From: Acidobacteria bacterium UBA2999
Lineage (GTDB): Bacteria > Acidobacteriota > Vicinamibacteria > Vicinamibacterales > UBA2999
Length of the DNA stretch: 64,000 bases
NCBI GenBank assembly: GCA_002346475.1
Contig: DDZV01000044.1
Location: 1-64,000, forward strand
Reading direction: 5' to 3'
The position numbers and the translations under genes are program-made. The notes below the pieces were generated by a model, which was not told the origin of the DNA, ran no database searches, and was given only the letters and a program-made list of their open reading frames with translations. Shown here piece after piece: positions 43,702 through 52,762 of the stretch; the stretch's first letter is position 1, and each line of letters starts with the position of its first letter.

Positions 43702-44178
43702 ATGCGGGGTAATGACAAGGTTATTGCTCAGTTGAATGAGGCATTAAAGGAAGAACTCACGGCTATTAACCAGTACTTTCTACATGCTGAGATGTGTCAC
43801 AGTTGGGGCTACCATCGTTTAGGTGATTACATTAAGAAGCAATCAATTGATGAAATGAAGCATGCAGAACAAGTCATTGAGCGTCTTTTATTCCTTGAGG
43901 CTGTCCCAAGTATGGAGTACCTGCCGCTCAATATAGGACAATCTGTGAAGGCTCAACTCGCGGAGGATCTCAAACTTGAGGTTGGTGCGGTTGAAATGTA
44001 CAACAAAGCCGTGCAGCTATCTCGCGAGCAAGGTGATGATGCTTCTGCAGACTTGTTCCGTAGGTTATTAAAAGACGAAGAAGAACACGTAGATTGGTTG
44101 GAGGCTCAAGTGCATCAGATTGAAGAGATTGGATATGAACGTTATCTATCGATGCAGCTTGGAGGCCCAAAAGACTGA
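43702..44178 (+). CDS. bfr: Bacterioferritin
   Basis: The 158-residue haem ferritin stores iron as a mineral inside a 24-mer. The ferroxidase ligands are visible: Glu in LKEELTAINQYF, Glu and His in DEMKHAE, Glu in DLKLEVGAVEMYN, and Glu/His in LKDEEEHVDWLE. The haem ligand is the Met of DEMKHAEQV, as in true bacterioferritins. AGGAGG lies 8 bases before the ATG at 43702. The ferredoxin gene follows 35 bases later and may supply electrons for iron release, like Bfd in other bacteria. Confidence 0.96.
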   Translation: MRGNDKVIAQLNEALKEELTAINQYFLHAEMCHSWGYHRLGDYIKKQSIDEMKHAEQVIERLLFLEAVPSMEYLPLNIGQSVKAQLAEDLKLEVGAVEMYNKAVQLSREQGDDASADLFRRLLKDEEEHVDWLEAQVHQIEEIGYERYLSMQLGGPKD

Positions 44179-44205
44179 CAAAAATACGTTACTAACTGGT
44201 ATAAT
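44175..44205 (+). promoter_or_regulatory. Candidate leaderless promoter of ferredoxin gene
   Basis: A perfect TATAAT at 44200-44205 lies 7 bases before the ATG, with CTGACA at 44175-44180 (19-base spacer) overlapping the bfr stop codon. The transcript would begin at the start codon. The same CTGACA-N19-TATANT layout occurs before aroA. Confidence 0.45.
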
Positions 44206-44212
44206 TTCTACT

Positions 44213-44632
44213 ATGTGGACAAAGCAAATGTTGGCTCAGCGAAAAAGAGATCCAAAAACTATCGCTGTCATTGAGCCAGACAAGTGTTTTGGTGCATTCG
44301 CATGTTCTATCTGTCAGGTCGCCTGTCCAGTAGCTGGTTGTATTGTCGAAGTGCCAGATCAAGATGGCAGGATGGTATGTGCAGTCCGTGCTGATCTTTG
44401 TATCGGTTGTGGATTGTGTGTCGCGCTTGGCAATCCTACGGCACCACAGAAACGAGACTTCGGTTGCCCAGCAGATTACGATGCGATTGATATGGTGCCA
44501 TTTAATGAAGTGGTTCAGGCGCTAGAGTCGGCTGAGTCTGGTGCGTTGGAGACAGAGACCCCTGTTAAGGGTGTTGCAAATGAATGGGCTGATAGTCCAG
44601 GCCCTGCGGGCACTACGAATCCGACCACTTAA
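44213..44632 (+). CDS. Dicluster-like ferredoxin with enlarged cysteine loops
   Basis: The 139-residue protein is a 4Fe-4S ferredoxin with two cysteine clusters of unusual spacing. The first reads C25-x5-C31-x2-C34-x3-C38-P, and the second C63-x2-C66-x2-C69-x15-C85-P, where x3 is normal; C43 and C56 are extra. It may carry electrons for bacterioferritin iron release or another reductase; no partner is proven. The C-terminus is an acidic, Pro/Gly-rich tail. The frame extends 31 codons upstream into bfr, but the ATG at 44213 has a TATAAT 7 bases before it and starts a compact protein. Confidence 0.75.
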   Translation: MWTKQMLAQRKRDPKTIAVIEPDKCFGAFACSICQVACPVAGCIVEVPDQDGRMVCAVRADLCIGCGLCVALGNPTAPQKRDFGCPADYDAIDMVPFNEVVQALESAESGALETETPVKGVANEWADSPGPAGTTNPTT

Positions 44633-44653
44633 GACAACAGCTTCGGGTCTCTT

Positions 44654-44842
44654 TTACCATCCACAGCAGTCAGTTTTAAATCCGCACTTACTGCACCTCC
44701 AGACAGCGTGCATACGATACATTTCACTCGAACAACGTTCGCAGAGCACTTTATTGGTTTTTTCTGTGCAGTTAGAATTCGAAGATTCACTAGTGGATGA
44801 AATTTCAGTGCGAGAGTTCGGAAGGTCAGGCATATTTAGCAT
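44654..44842 (-). CDS. 62-residue Zn-ribbon microprotein ending TDCCGW
   Basis: The C-terminal half is a compact zinc ribbon: C34ERC37, then MYRMHAVWRC50SKC53, and GFKTDC59C60GW at the very end. The pattern C-x2-C-x12-C-x2-C with a TDCCGW tail looks like a conserved small family I have met in Acidobacteria-like genomes without a function. The N-terminal 30 residues are Ser/Thr/Asn-rich and probably disordered. It converges on the ferredoxin gene, 21 bases apart. No ribosome site is visible. It is more than a shadow frame because no other gene lies on this stretch. Confidence 0.7.
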   Translation of the reverse strand: MLNMPDLPNSRTEISSTSESSNSNCTEKTNKVLCERCSSEMYRMHAVWRCSKCGFKTDCCGW

Positions 44843-44895
44843 TGTAAGGTGTTTAGCTCTTTTTGGGATAGCCTTAGAGAATCAGGTGATTGAGG

Positions 44896-47025
44896 ATGAA
44901 TAGACTCTCGACAGAGCACAGCCCATATCTCCTTCAACATAAAGATAATCCGGTCAACTGGTTTCCATGGTCTCCAGAGGCGTTTAAAGTTTCAAGAAAA
45001 ACAAATAAGCCAATTTTTTTATCAATTGGTTATTCAACATGCCATTGGTGTCACGTGATGGAAAGCGAAAGTTTTGAAAATAAAGAGGTTGCGGAAGTTC
45101 TAAACAAAAATTTTGTTTCTATCAAAGTAGACAGAGAAGAACGTCCTGACGTTGACCGAGTCTATATGGCGTTTGTCCAGGCTACTACTGGGTCTGGGGG
45201 ATGGCCAATGAGTGTGTGGCTGACACCACACCTTGAGCCATTCTATGGCGGGACTTATTTTCCACCTCAATCCCAATGGGGGAGACCTGGTTTTCTAGAT
45301 ATTTTGAAAGAAATAACGCGCGTTTGGGATGAGGAGCACGAGAAAGTTTTAAAGTCTGCAAGCGAAATTATTAGTCGACTGCAGGCCCGTATAGACAATG
45401 AAGTCGAAATTAATGTGCCAGGGCTAGAGTCTTTGGTGGCTGGTGTTGCACAGTTTTCAGATGTCTTTGACAAGCAACGAGGAGGATTTGGAGGTTCTCC
45501 AAAGTTCCCTCGACCAAGCGAACTGCTTTTTTTGCTTAGCGAACATGCTCGCACTAATAACGAGGCTGCGAGAGAGATGGCGCTTGCGACTTTACGTGCA
45601 TTGGCATCAGGGGGTATACGAGATCATCTTGGTGGAGGATTCCATCGTTATACAGTTGATGGGAGTTGGCGGGTACCACATTTTGAGAAAATGTTGTACG
45701 ACCAGGCACAGTTGACACTAGCTTATTTAGAGGCTACACAGCTCACAGGCGACTCATTTTATGCTGAGGTGGCGATCGAAACCCTTGATTATGTAAAACG
45801 TGACCTAGCCGATTCTTCCGGTGGTTTTTATTCTGCAGAAGATGCCGACAGCGTTCCTTCAGGGAGTAATGATGCTAAAGGTGGGGTTAAAAAAGAAGGT
45901 GCTTTTTATACCTGGGATAGCAGGGAGATTGATGCAGTCCTTGGAGACGATGCTGAGATCTTCAAATTGCGCTACGGTGTTCTTGTAGATGGTAACGCCC
46001 CGTCTGATCCGCAGGGAGAATTCAAGGGGCAAAATCTTTTATATGTGTCGCAATCAATAACAGACATTGCGTCTATAACAAATAGGTCAATAACTCAGGT
46101 AGAGCGTTCGCTCGAAAATTCACGGTCGGCGTTATTGGATGCTCGGTCGTCTCGGCCTAGGCCACATCTCGATAACAAGGTATTGACCGCATGGAACGGG
46201 TTAATGATGGCAGCGTACGCTAGAGCTTCACGTATTTTGAACGACCCGACAAACGGCTATCTAGAGGTTGCCACTGGCTTAGCAGGGTTTATCAGAGACG
46301 AGTGTTGGGATGCTGAACGTGGAGTATTGTTACGGAGGTACCGAGAGAATAACGTCGGTATTGAAGGCTATGCAGAAGACTATGCTTGCTTAATTTTTGG
46401 ATTACTCGAACTTTTTCAGGCAACTGGAGATCCAGAGTGGTTAATTTGGGCTTTTCGTCTCCAGAGTGAGCAAGATCGTCGTTTTTTAGATAAAGAAAAA
46501 GGTGGTTGGTTCAGTACTACTGGCAAAGATCCAGCGTTACTTTTAAGGTTTAAAGAAGATTATGACGGTGCTGAGCCAGCAGCGAGCTCGGTATCAGTTT
46601 TAAATTTAATGACGATGGCATGTCTCACAGGAGATTCTTCAAAGGCAGAACAGGTTGACCAGGCGTTTCGTTGTTTCGGTCGACAGCTTAATGAACTTGG
46701 ACGAAGTGTACCAATGATGCTAAGAGCACTGTCAACTTACCATGCGGGTGCTTTGCAGGTCGTTATAAGTGGGTTTTCTGATGCAGATGACACCCGGCGC
46801 CTTCATGCTGTTCTTAAATCTCACTACTTGCCAAATTTGATCTTAGTACAAGTTGAGCCAGGAAAAGGGTCTGAAGTTTCACGATTGATGCCATGGATTG
46901 GTGAGATGTCGGCAAATGCTGGGCACGCTGTAGCTTATGTATGCCGTGACTTTGTATGCCAACGTCCTGTTACAGATCCAGAAGAATTTGACCTGCAGTT
47001 AGCTACGTTGAAGGGAGCTTCATGA
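44896..47025 (+). CDS. DUF255/YyaL thioredoxin-fold protein
   Basis: The 709-residue protein starts with a thioredoxin-like domain carrying CHWCH in GYSTCHWCHVMESESF (about residues 50-56), followed by FVSIKVDREERPDVDRVYM and GGWPMSVWLTP. The remaining 500 residues are an alpha/alpha barrel with LDNKVLTAWNGLMMAAYARA. This is the YyaL/spermatogenesis-associated SPATA20 family, common in bacteria and eukaryotes and of unknown activity. ATG 44896 is preferred; AGGTG lies 7 bases upstream. The last codons overlap the next gene by 4 bases. Confidence 0.92.
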   Translation: MNRLSTEHSPYLLQHKDNPVNWFPWSPEAFKVSRKTNKPIFLSIGYSTCHWCHVMESESFENKEVAEVLNKNFVSIKVDREERPDVDRVYMAFVQATTGSGGWPMSVWLTPHLEPFYGGTYFPPQSQWGRPGFLDILKEITRVWDEEHEKVLKSASEIISRLQARIDNEVEINVPGLESLVAGVAQFSDVFDKQRGGFGGSPKFPRPSELLFLLSEHARTNNEAAREMALATLRALASGGIRDHLGGGFHRYTVDGSWRVPHFEKMLYDQAQLTLAYLEATQLTGDSFYAEVAIETLDYVKRDLADSSGGFYSAEDADSVPSGSNDAKGGVKKEGAFYTWDSREIDAVLGDDAEIFKLRYGVLVDGNAPSDPQGEFKGQNLLYVSQSITDIASITNRSITQVERSLENSRSALLDARSSRPRPHLDNKVLTAWNGLMMAAYARASRILNDPTNGYLEVATGLAGFIRDECWDAERGVLLRRYRENNVGIEGYAEDYACLIFGLLELFQATGDPEWLIWAFRLQSEQDRRFLDKEKGGWFSTTGKDPALLLRFKEDYDGAEPAASSVSVLNLMTMACLTGDSSKAEQVDQAFRCFGRQLNELGRSVPMMLRALSTYHAGALQVVISGFSDADDTRRLHAVLKSHYLPNLILVQVEPGKGSEVSRLMPWIGEMSANAGHAVAYVCRDFVCQRPVTDPEEFDLQLATLKGAS

Positions 47026-47381
47026 AGTTTAAGGTTGACATCTGGTTGAGAGGTAATAATCACGCAACAACGGAGCAGCTGACGTTAGCTTCTCGTGAGC
47101 CGGAGGCTTGGACTGACGAGGATGTGGTGCTTGTACTTAGTACGATGCTTCGAGCGTTGTCACGCGCCAAGGATCCAACGGAGGATGTTGATCGAAAAAT
47201 TAAGTTGCGTGGGTTTAGCTGGATTGTCAATCCTTATGACAGCGGAGGGGTCGTTATCGCGATTGAGTTGACCCTTGGTGCTGTTGTCGCCGGCCCATTT
47301 GACATTGGTGAGAATAAACTTACAGCCATGATTCAGCGTGCAATCGAGACTGACAAAATTGAACCACAGGCTGTTCATTAA
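47022..47381 (+). CDS. Conserved small protein of unknown function
   Basis: The 119-residue product shows no signal peptide or membrane segment and no motif I recognise. It is a mixed alpha/beta protein with LRGFSWIVNPYDSGGVVIAI in the middle, which reads like a small beta-sheet core, and ends in a charged helix. ATGA overlap with the DUF255 gene, and AGGGAG just upstream, make it a real and co-translated gene. Function unknown. Confidence 0.75.
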   Translation: MKFKVDIWLRGNNHATTEQLTLASREPEAWTDEDVVLVLSTMLRALSRAKDPTEDVDRKIKLRGFSWIVNPYDSGGVVIAIELTLGAVVAGPFDIGENKLTAMIQRAIETDKIEPQAVH

Positions 47382-47507
47382 ATTAGTTGCGTTGCTAGCC
47401 TAATTTGGATTTATAGGAGAGTTTCAATTTATAAGCAGATCTCTCTATAACAAAAAAGTAACTCTCGGATTTGGTTGTTTGAGTTAGATGTGTTTTAGTT
47501 ACATGTA

Positions 47508-48509
47508 ATGCAGAATCTAGAAGATCAAATTAGACACGATTGGACCCTAGCTGAAATCGAGGAAATCTATACTTCCCCCTTTACTACTTTAGTTTTTAAG
47601 GCCCAAGCTCTACACCGAGAAAGACATCAGCCTAATGAAGTGCAAGGTTGTGTTTTGCTCAATATTAAGTCTGGTGGGTGCCCAGAGGACTGTGCGTATT
47701 GTCCTCAATCTGCGCATTACAAGACTGGTGTAGCCAACGAAGAGCTACTTGATGTTGAAGAGACACTTTCTGCAGCAAAGCGTGCGCGGGCACAAGGCGC
47801 GACACGTTTTTGTATGGGTGCGGCATGGCGTGATATTCCAACAGGCCCAATGTTTGAAAGAGTACTTGCAATGGTTAGGGGAGTTCGTGAGTTAGGGCTT
47901 GAGGCTTGCTGTACTCTTGGGATGTTGACTGATAGCCAAGCAACGGAACTAGCAGAGGCTGGCCTCACAGCATATAACCACAACCTTGACACTTCTCCAG
48001 AATTTTACGATCGCATTATTACAACGCGCACCTACAACGAACGCCAAGAGACCCTATCCCGTGTACGGCGTGCTGGTATTACAGTCTGTAGTGGGGGCAT
48101 CATTGGGATGGGGGAGGATCACCAGGCCCGCTGGCGTTTATTGCAAGAGCTAGCAACTCTTGATCCCCATCCTGAAAGTGTACCTATCAATCTCCTGGTT
48201 CGAGTAGCTGGTACACCATTAGAAGAACGGCCTCCTGAGGATCCACTTGAATTAGTTCGCATGATTGCGACAGCACGTATTTTGATGCCCGCAGCGTTTG
48301 TTCGATTAAGCGCTGGGCGACTTTCTTTGTCAGATGAGGCACAGGCACTTTGTTTTCTTGCCGGAGCAAACTCAGTCTTTATGGGAGACAAGCTTCTAAC
48401 GACTAGCAATCCAGAAGTAGAAGCCGACTTACATCTATTCCAGCGGCTTGGACTGCGTCTTCAGACTGAGCCTTCGGTGCACGTGGCGGGCACCCATGGG
48501 CAATCGTGA
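47508..48509 (+). CDS. bioB: Biotin synthase
   Basis: BioB is a radical SAM enzyme that inserts sulfur into dethiobiotin in the last step of biotin formation. The SAM-cluster motif is CPEDCAYCPQS (Cx3Cx2C). The family blocks NIKSGGCPEDC, GATRFCMGAAWRDIP, AYNHNLDTSPEFY and AFVRLSAGR follow, with the Arg and Cys ligands of the second cluster visible. It is 333 residues, the normal length, and leads the bioBFDA operon. The start has no Shine-Dalgarno; TTACATGTAA just upstream is a perfect short palindrome of unknown meaning. Confidence 0.96.
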   Translation: MQNLEDQIRHDWTLAEIEEIYTSPFTTLVFKAQALHRERHQPNEVQGCVLLNIKSGGCPEDCAYCPQSAHYKTGVANEELLDVEETLSAAKRARAQGATRFCMGAAWRDIPTGPMFERVLAMVRGVRELGLEACCTLGMLTDSQATELAEAGLTAYNHNLDTSPEFYDRIITTRTYNERQETLSRVRRAGITVCSGGIIGMGEDHQARWRLLQELATLDPHPESVPINLLVRVAGTPLEERPPEDPLELVRMIATARILMPAAFVRLSAGRLSLSDEAQALCFLAGANSVFMGDKLLTTSNPEVEADLHLFQRLGLRLQTEPSVHVAGTHGQS

Positions 48510-49629
48510 CCTTGAGCCTCGAGTTCGTGCACGTCTAGAAGATCTAGCGAACACACAGCTTTTACGTACTCTTCAAGCTCCTTCTGGTAAAGATTTTTCA
48601 TCAAACGACTATCTTGGCCTTGCGGCATCGAAGCAATTGCATGATGCAATGATTCTTGGTGTTCAGCAAGAAGGTTGCGGGAGCACTGGTTCTCGATTAA
48701 TTCGAGGGGAGCGTGAAGTTTTTCAGTCTGTTGAGTCGCACTTCGCAAAGTTTAAGGAGGCTGAGCGGGCGTTGTACTTTTCAAGTGGCTATTTGGCTAA
48801 TCTTGCAGTTTTAACAACGTTTCCTGAGAATGGAGATATAGTTTTTTCAGACGAGTTGAACCATGCAAGTTTAATTGACGGGACGCGTCTTTCTTATGCG
48901 GACTGTGTTGTTTTTCCACATAACGATGTGCTAGCTCTATCTCGTCTTATACGTCAACACAGGGGAGAGGGACGTATTTTTGTTTTAGTGGAGTCTATTT
49001 TCAGCATGGATGGTGATGAGGCGCCTCTGGCTGAGTATGCTCAACTTTGTCGAGATGAAGGCGTATACCTAATTGTGGATGAAGCCCATGCCGTTGGAAT
49101 TTATGGTGAAAGGGGAAGTGGTTTAATTGAGGAGCTGGGGATGCAAGCAGACGTGTTTTTATCTGTCAATCCAGCTGGAAAGGCGCTAGGGGTTAGCGGT
49201 GCTTTTGTTGCTGGTCCTGATTGGGCAATAGAATATTTAGTTCAAAAAGCACGTACGTTTATTTTTTCAACAGCCTCACTGCCAGCCACCGCATGGGCGC
49301 TTGAAGCTAGTCTTACGTATGTCACATCTGGCACTGAGATTAGGAAACGATTAGTGCGTTCTGCAGGGCTATTGCGCGAACGACTGCTCGAAGCAGGTAT
49401 TTTTATAAAGAACGGTCGATCGCAAATTGTACCAATTATAATCGGTAGCAATGAGCGTACAGTTGTTGTGGCAAGCCTTCTTCAGGCAAGAGGGTTTGAC
49501 GTTCGTGCTATTCGTCCACCTACAGTAGCTTCTGGTACAGCCAGACTCAGGGTCACTGTGAATGCCGGTATTTCTGATGAAACTATCGACAGTTTTGTGT
49601 CGGCTTTAATCGACGCGCTTAAAAACTAA
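48496..49629 (+). CDS. bioF: 8-amino-7-oxononanoate synthase
   Basis: The 377-residue PLP enzyme condenses pimeloyl-ACP/CoA with alanine. FSSNDYLGLA at the N-terminus, CGSTGSRLIRGE, IVDEAHAVGIYGERGSG and the PLP-lysine site NPAGKALGVSGAF are all present. The frame reaches back to 48448, but the ATG at 48496 (MGNRDLEP) is the sensible start; it overlaps the end of bioB by 14 bases. Confidence 0.94.
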   Translation: MGNRDLEPRVRARLEDLANTQLLRTLQAPSGKDFSSNDYLGLAASKQLHDAMILGVQQEGCGSTGSRLIRGEREVFQSVESHFAKFKEAERALYFSSGYLANLAVLTTFPENGDIVFSDELNHASLIDGTRLSYADCVVFPHNDVLALSRLIRQHRGEGRIFVLVESIFSMDGDEAPLAEYAQLCRDEGVYLIVDEAHAVGIYGERGSGLIEELGMQADVFLSVNPAGKALGVSGAFVAGPDWAIEYLVQKARTFIFSTASLPATAWALEASLTYVTSGTEIRKRLVRSAGLLRERLLEAGIFIKNGRSQIVPIIIGSNERTVVVASLLQARGFDVRAIRPPTVASGTARLRVTVNAGISDETIDSFVSALIDALKN

Positions 49630-49631
49630 AA

Positions 49632-50297
49632 GTGCACCACGGCCTCTTCGTAACTGGTACAGACACGGGAGTTGGCAAGACTATCCTTGCAGCTGGACTT
49701 CTTGCTCGGTACCGGACTGAGTTTTTACTTCGATACTGGAAACCAATTCAAACTGGTATTGAAGAGGATGACGATACAGCAACAGTTCAGCAATTAGTTG
49801 GGTGTTCCCAAGAAGAGATCTTTGATCAAGGTATTAGATTACGAAGACCCGTATCTCCTCACCTAGCGGCAGAATTTTCAGGTATGACTATCAACCTCGA
49901 TACCCTGACTGAGTTACCAGAAATCAAATCTAATGAGAGATGCTTGATTGTTGAAGGTGCTGGGGGAGTGCTTGTCCCTGTGACAGAGAGTTCTATGATG
50001 GTTGACTTAATGGTTCGATTGGGTTTCCCAGTATTGATTGCAGCTCGGACAAGCTTAGGCACAATTAATCATACATTACTAACTATTGAAGCACTGCGTG
50101 CCAGAGATTTGCAGATAGCAGGCGTAGCATTAATAGGTAATCCAGAATCTGGAGCTAGGAGATCTATTGAACAGTATGGTCAAGTATCTGTAATTATTGA
50201 TATGCCAGTGCTTGATCCACTGACTCCGGAGGTCCTAGAGTCTTGGGTGTCTAGCGCTTTTGACCCAGAGGGTGCATTACGTCAGTGGCTGAAATGA
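49632..50297 (+). CDS. bioD: Dethiobiotin synthetase
   Basis: The 221-residue ATP-dependent carboxylase closes the ureido ring. The P-loop GTDTGVGKT is at residues 9-17, with RYWKPIQTGIEEDD and the EGAGGVLVPVTE loop following. The start is GTG, 2 bases after the bioF stop. It ends overlapping bioA. Confidence 0.95.
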   Translation: MHHGLFVTGTDTGVGKTILAAGLLARYRTEFLLRYWKPIQTGIEEDDDTATVQQLVGCSQEEIFDQGIRLRRPVSPHLAAEFSGMTINLDTLTELPEIKSNERCLIVEGAGGVLVPVTESSMMVDLMVRLGFPVLIAARTSLGTINHTLLTIEALRARDLQIAGVALIGNPESGARRSIEQYGQVSVIIDMPVLDPLTPEVLESWVSSAFDPEGALRQWLK

Positions 50298-51610
50298 CAT
50301 CTCAAAGTTTAACGCAGCGTGACAAGTTATATCTTTGGCACCCGTACACTCAGATGCGGACAGCACCATCTCCACTCCCCATCGTAAAGGCCAAAGGAAT
50401 TTACCTCTATAGCGAGGATGGAAAGAAAATTCTTGATGGCATCTCTTCATGGTGGGTCAATATTCATGGGCATTCACATCCAAGATTAAATCAAGCACTT
50501 GCAGAGCAGGCTTCAAAATTTGAACATGTTATGTTTGCTGGGTGTACGCATTCACCGGCAGTTGATCTTGCCGAACGATTACTTACCTTACTTCCTAAAA
50601 ATTTGAAGCGTGTTTTCTATTCTGACAATGGATCTACTGCTGTTGAAGTTGCGCTTAAGATGGCCCATCAATACTGGCGTAACATTGGCCAACCACAACG
50701 ACAAACATTTGTAACACTGCAGAATGCGTATCACGGAGACACCGTTGGCACGATGTCGGTCAGTGAAGATTCAGTGTTTACTCGAGCATTTGAGCCATTT
50801 CTTTTTCCCGTGTTGCGAGCCCATTCACCCTATTGCTATCGGTGTCCACTTTCATTAGATCGTTCGACTTGCCAAATAGAGTGTCTCAGTAGTTTAGAGG
50901 AACATCTAAATATGCACCGTGATGAAGTCGCTGGCGTTCTTGTTGAGCCGATGTTGCAAGCAGCCGGGGGAATGGTTATTTGGCCTAGCGAGTTCCTTGC
51001 CGGCGTAAGAGCATTGTGTGACAAATATGACACGTTGCTTATTGCTGACGAAGTTCTTACTGGTTTTGGTCGAACTGGACGGATGTTTGCTTGCGAGCAT
51101 GCACAGGTCGACCCTGACATTCTTTGTTTGTCAAAAGCACTAACAGCAGGTTACCTGCCTTTAGCAGCCACAGTTGCTTCTGAAAAGATCTACGATGCTT
51201 TTCTTAGTGAAGATCGATCTCGTACATTCTTTCATGGTCATTCCTACACGGCGAATCCATTAGCATGTGCAGTAGGACTTGCAAGTCTGGATCTTTTTAG
51301 GGATGGAGCAGTTCTTGAGCGAATCAGTCGTTTGGAAGAACAACTTCGTACAAGACTAAAGACTATAAAAGAAATAGCAATTGTTGGGGATGTACGTGTT
51401 ATTGGTGGGGTGGCAGTAATTGAGTTAGAGACAGATTCAGGTGGATATCTTGATCAACTTGGTCCTAAGCTGACATCGATGTTTTTGTCCCGCGGACTCT
51501 TATTACGACCATTAGGAAACATTCTTTACTTTATGCCTCCTTATGTAATTACTGATGAAGAAGTAGATTGGGTTATAGATCAGATACGTGCTGTATTGAA
51601 CAGTATTTGA
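50294..51610 (+). CDS. bioA: Adenosylmethionine-8-amino-7-oxononanoate aminotransferase
   Basis: The 438-residue PLP enzyme transfers the amino group of SAM to KAPA to make DAPA. Signatures are LWHPYTQM, ISSWWVNIHGHSHPRLN, YSDNGSTAVEVALKMA, and the PLP-lysine site LSKALTAGYLPLA. The ATG at 50294 overlaps the bioD stop (ATGA); a GTG 9 bases earlier is in frame but less likely. It ends the bioBFDA set; bioC and bioH are not here, so pimeloyl precursor is made elsewhere. Confidence 0.95.
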   Translation: MTSQSLTQRDKLYLWHPYTQMRTAPSPLPIVKAKGIYLYSEDGKKILDGISSWWVNIHGHSHPRLNQALAEQASKFEHVMFAGCTHSPAVDLAERLLTLLPKNLKRVFYSDNGSTAVEVALKMAHQYWRNIGQPQRQTFVTLQNAYHGDTVGTMSVSEDSVFTRAFEPFLFPVLRAHSPYCYRCPLSLDRSTCQIECLSSLEEHLNMHRDEVAGVLVEPMLQAAGGMVIWPSEFLAGVRALCDKYDTLLIADEVLTGFGRTGRMFACEHAQVDPDILCLSKALTAGYLPLAATVASEKIYDAFLSEDRSRTFFHGHSYTANPLACAVGLASLDLFRDGAVLERISRLEEQLRTRLKTIKEIAIVGDVRVIGGVAVIELETDSGGYLDQLGPKLTSMFLSRGLLLRPLGNILYFMPPYVITDEEVDWVIDQIRAVLNSI

Positions 51611-51615
51611 AAAAG

Positions 51616-51700
51616 TGGCCGGGCAGGGAATCGAACCCTGACGGTCTTTTGGACCAGCGGATTTTAAGTCCGCAGCGTCTACCAGTTCCGCCACCCGGCC
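51616..51700 (-). tRNA. tRNA-Leu(UAA)
   Basis: An 85-base class II tRNA: acceptor GGCCGGG pairing with CCCGGCC, anticodon stem GCGGA/TCCGC with loop CTTAAAA (anticodon TAA), a long variable arm typical of Leu, and the T-arm GGTTCGATTC. The discriminator is A, as required for Leu. The 3' CCA is not encoded. It lies antisense, 5 bases after the bioA stop. Confidence 0.96.
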
Positions 51701-51757
51701 TTTCTAATGTCTATTGAGCATACACGATGTGAATAAGAAGCCGTTGTGAAGATCATT

Positions 51758-52648
51758 TCAGTGGTCGATGGGATTGCTGGAGGTTTCACTGCTTCCTTGA
51801 ATCGTAGCGACTGTATCTAAAATGATATTTGCAACTCGAGTTGCTTCAGATTCTTCAGAGAGGAAGAGGCCGGGTTCTATTCGATTTGTATGTATTTCGA
51901 CAACTGTTGCATTTGAAAACGTTTGTTGGTTTTTGGCAAGTTCTATGGTTTCGTAAAGATAGTTTACTTCGGTAGCTGATCGAAAGAGGTGATCAGGCCT
52001 ATTAAGGAAACTTCTTAGTGCACCGCTTGCTGGGTCTGGTAGACCATTGGCGTTCTCAGACAGCATGTGGGTAGCCCGTAAAATACCTGTTCTGGCGAGC
52101 CACGGCGAATAGGTAAGGAATCTTGAGAATGAGTCAACTTCTGTTTTACTAAGGACAGTGAAATTGGAGTCGATAAGCACAAGAGCCATGACATTTTTTG
52201 GATAAGTCGATGCGTATATTTGAACAAAAAGTGCCCCGAGAGAATCACCAACCGCCACAATTGGTCCCTGAATTTTTGCTCCCTCAAGCAATCTTTTCAG
52301 TTCTAAGGGTGTCTGGCTCGGGTTGTAAGGGCTATCGCCAGCTTCGCTCCATCCGAGCCCAGCCCTGTCATAACTACAAACACGAGTTTGTTGAGCAACA
52401 CTGGGTTGAATCCATCCCCACGCAGCAGAAAAGCCAGTTGCAGGAGCTTCGAGTATTACTGTGGGAATACCCTCGCCGGTGCAGTATATGTGTAGTTGAT
52501 GTCCCCCAACATCGATCTTATGGCCAGGGGCTGGAAAATCCCGACGTTCAAGTGGGGTCGCTATACCCTGATACGTTACCCCAATCGTTAAAACAATTAT
52601 GGTTGGGATTCCAATTAATAGGCCTGCTTGTTTAAGGCGCCTACGCAT
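51758..52648 (-). CDS. Alpha/beta hydrolase, possibly without catalytic His
   Basis: The 296-residue product has an N-terminal hydrophobic anchor (about residues 9-26) and an alpha/beta-hydrolase fold: oxyanion region VILEAPATGF, CSYDRAGLGWSE and nucleophile VGDSLGALF (GxSxG). The C-terminal block where the catalytic His is normally found (SGHxI) reads PGLFL, so the His may be missing. The ATG at 52648 has AGGAGA 10 bases upstream; a TTG at 52669 is less likely. It diverges from the MBL-fold gene; no operon partners. Substrate unknown. Confidence 0.8.
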   Translation of the reverse strand: MRRRLKQAGLLIGIPTIIVLTIGVTYQGIATPLERRDFPAPGHKIDVGGHQLHIYCTGEGIPTVILEAPATGFSAAWGWIQPSVAQQTRVCSYDRAGLGWSEAGDSPYNPSQTPLELKRLLEGAKIQGPIVAVGDSLGALFVQIYASTYPKNVMALVLIDSNFTVLSKTEVDSFSRFLTYSPWLARTGILRATHMLSENANGLPDPASGALRSFLNRPDHLFRSATEVNYLYETIELAKNQQTFSNATVVEIHTNRIEPGLFLSEESEATRVANIILDTVATIQGSSETSSNPIDH

Positions 52649-52749
52649 ACTAGCAGCTTCTCCTGGCAATTATTATCTCTACGATGCTGAATTCTAGTTT
52701 CAATTGTCCTTCAGTGTGACCCGAACGTCAGTTTCAGGCAAGCTAGCAC

Positions 52750-52755
52750 TATAAT
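52750..52755 (+). promoter_or_regulatory. -10 box, leaderless MBL gene
   Basis: A perfect TATAAT lies 7 bases before the TTG start of the MBL-fold gene, the same spacing as for the ferredoxin gene. No ribosome site is visible and no convincing -35 box was found. Confidence 0.45.
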
Positions 52756-52762
52756 TTATTTA

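Noticed and set aside
47499..47508. TTACATGTAA palindrome at the bioB start as a BirA or BioR site
   Set aside because: It matches neither the BirA nor the BioR consensus; a 10-base palindrome can occur by chance.
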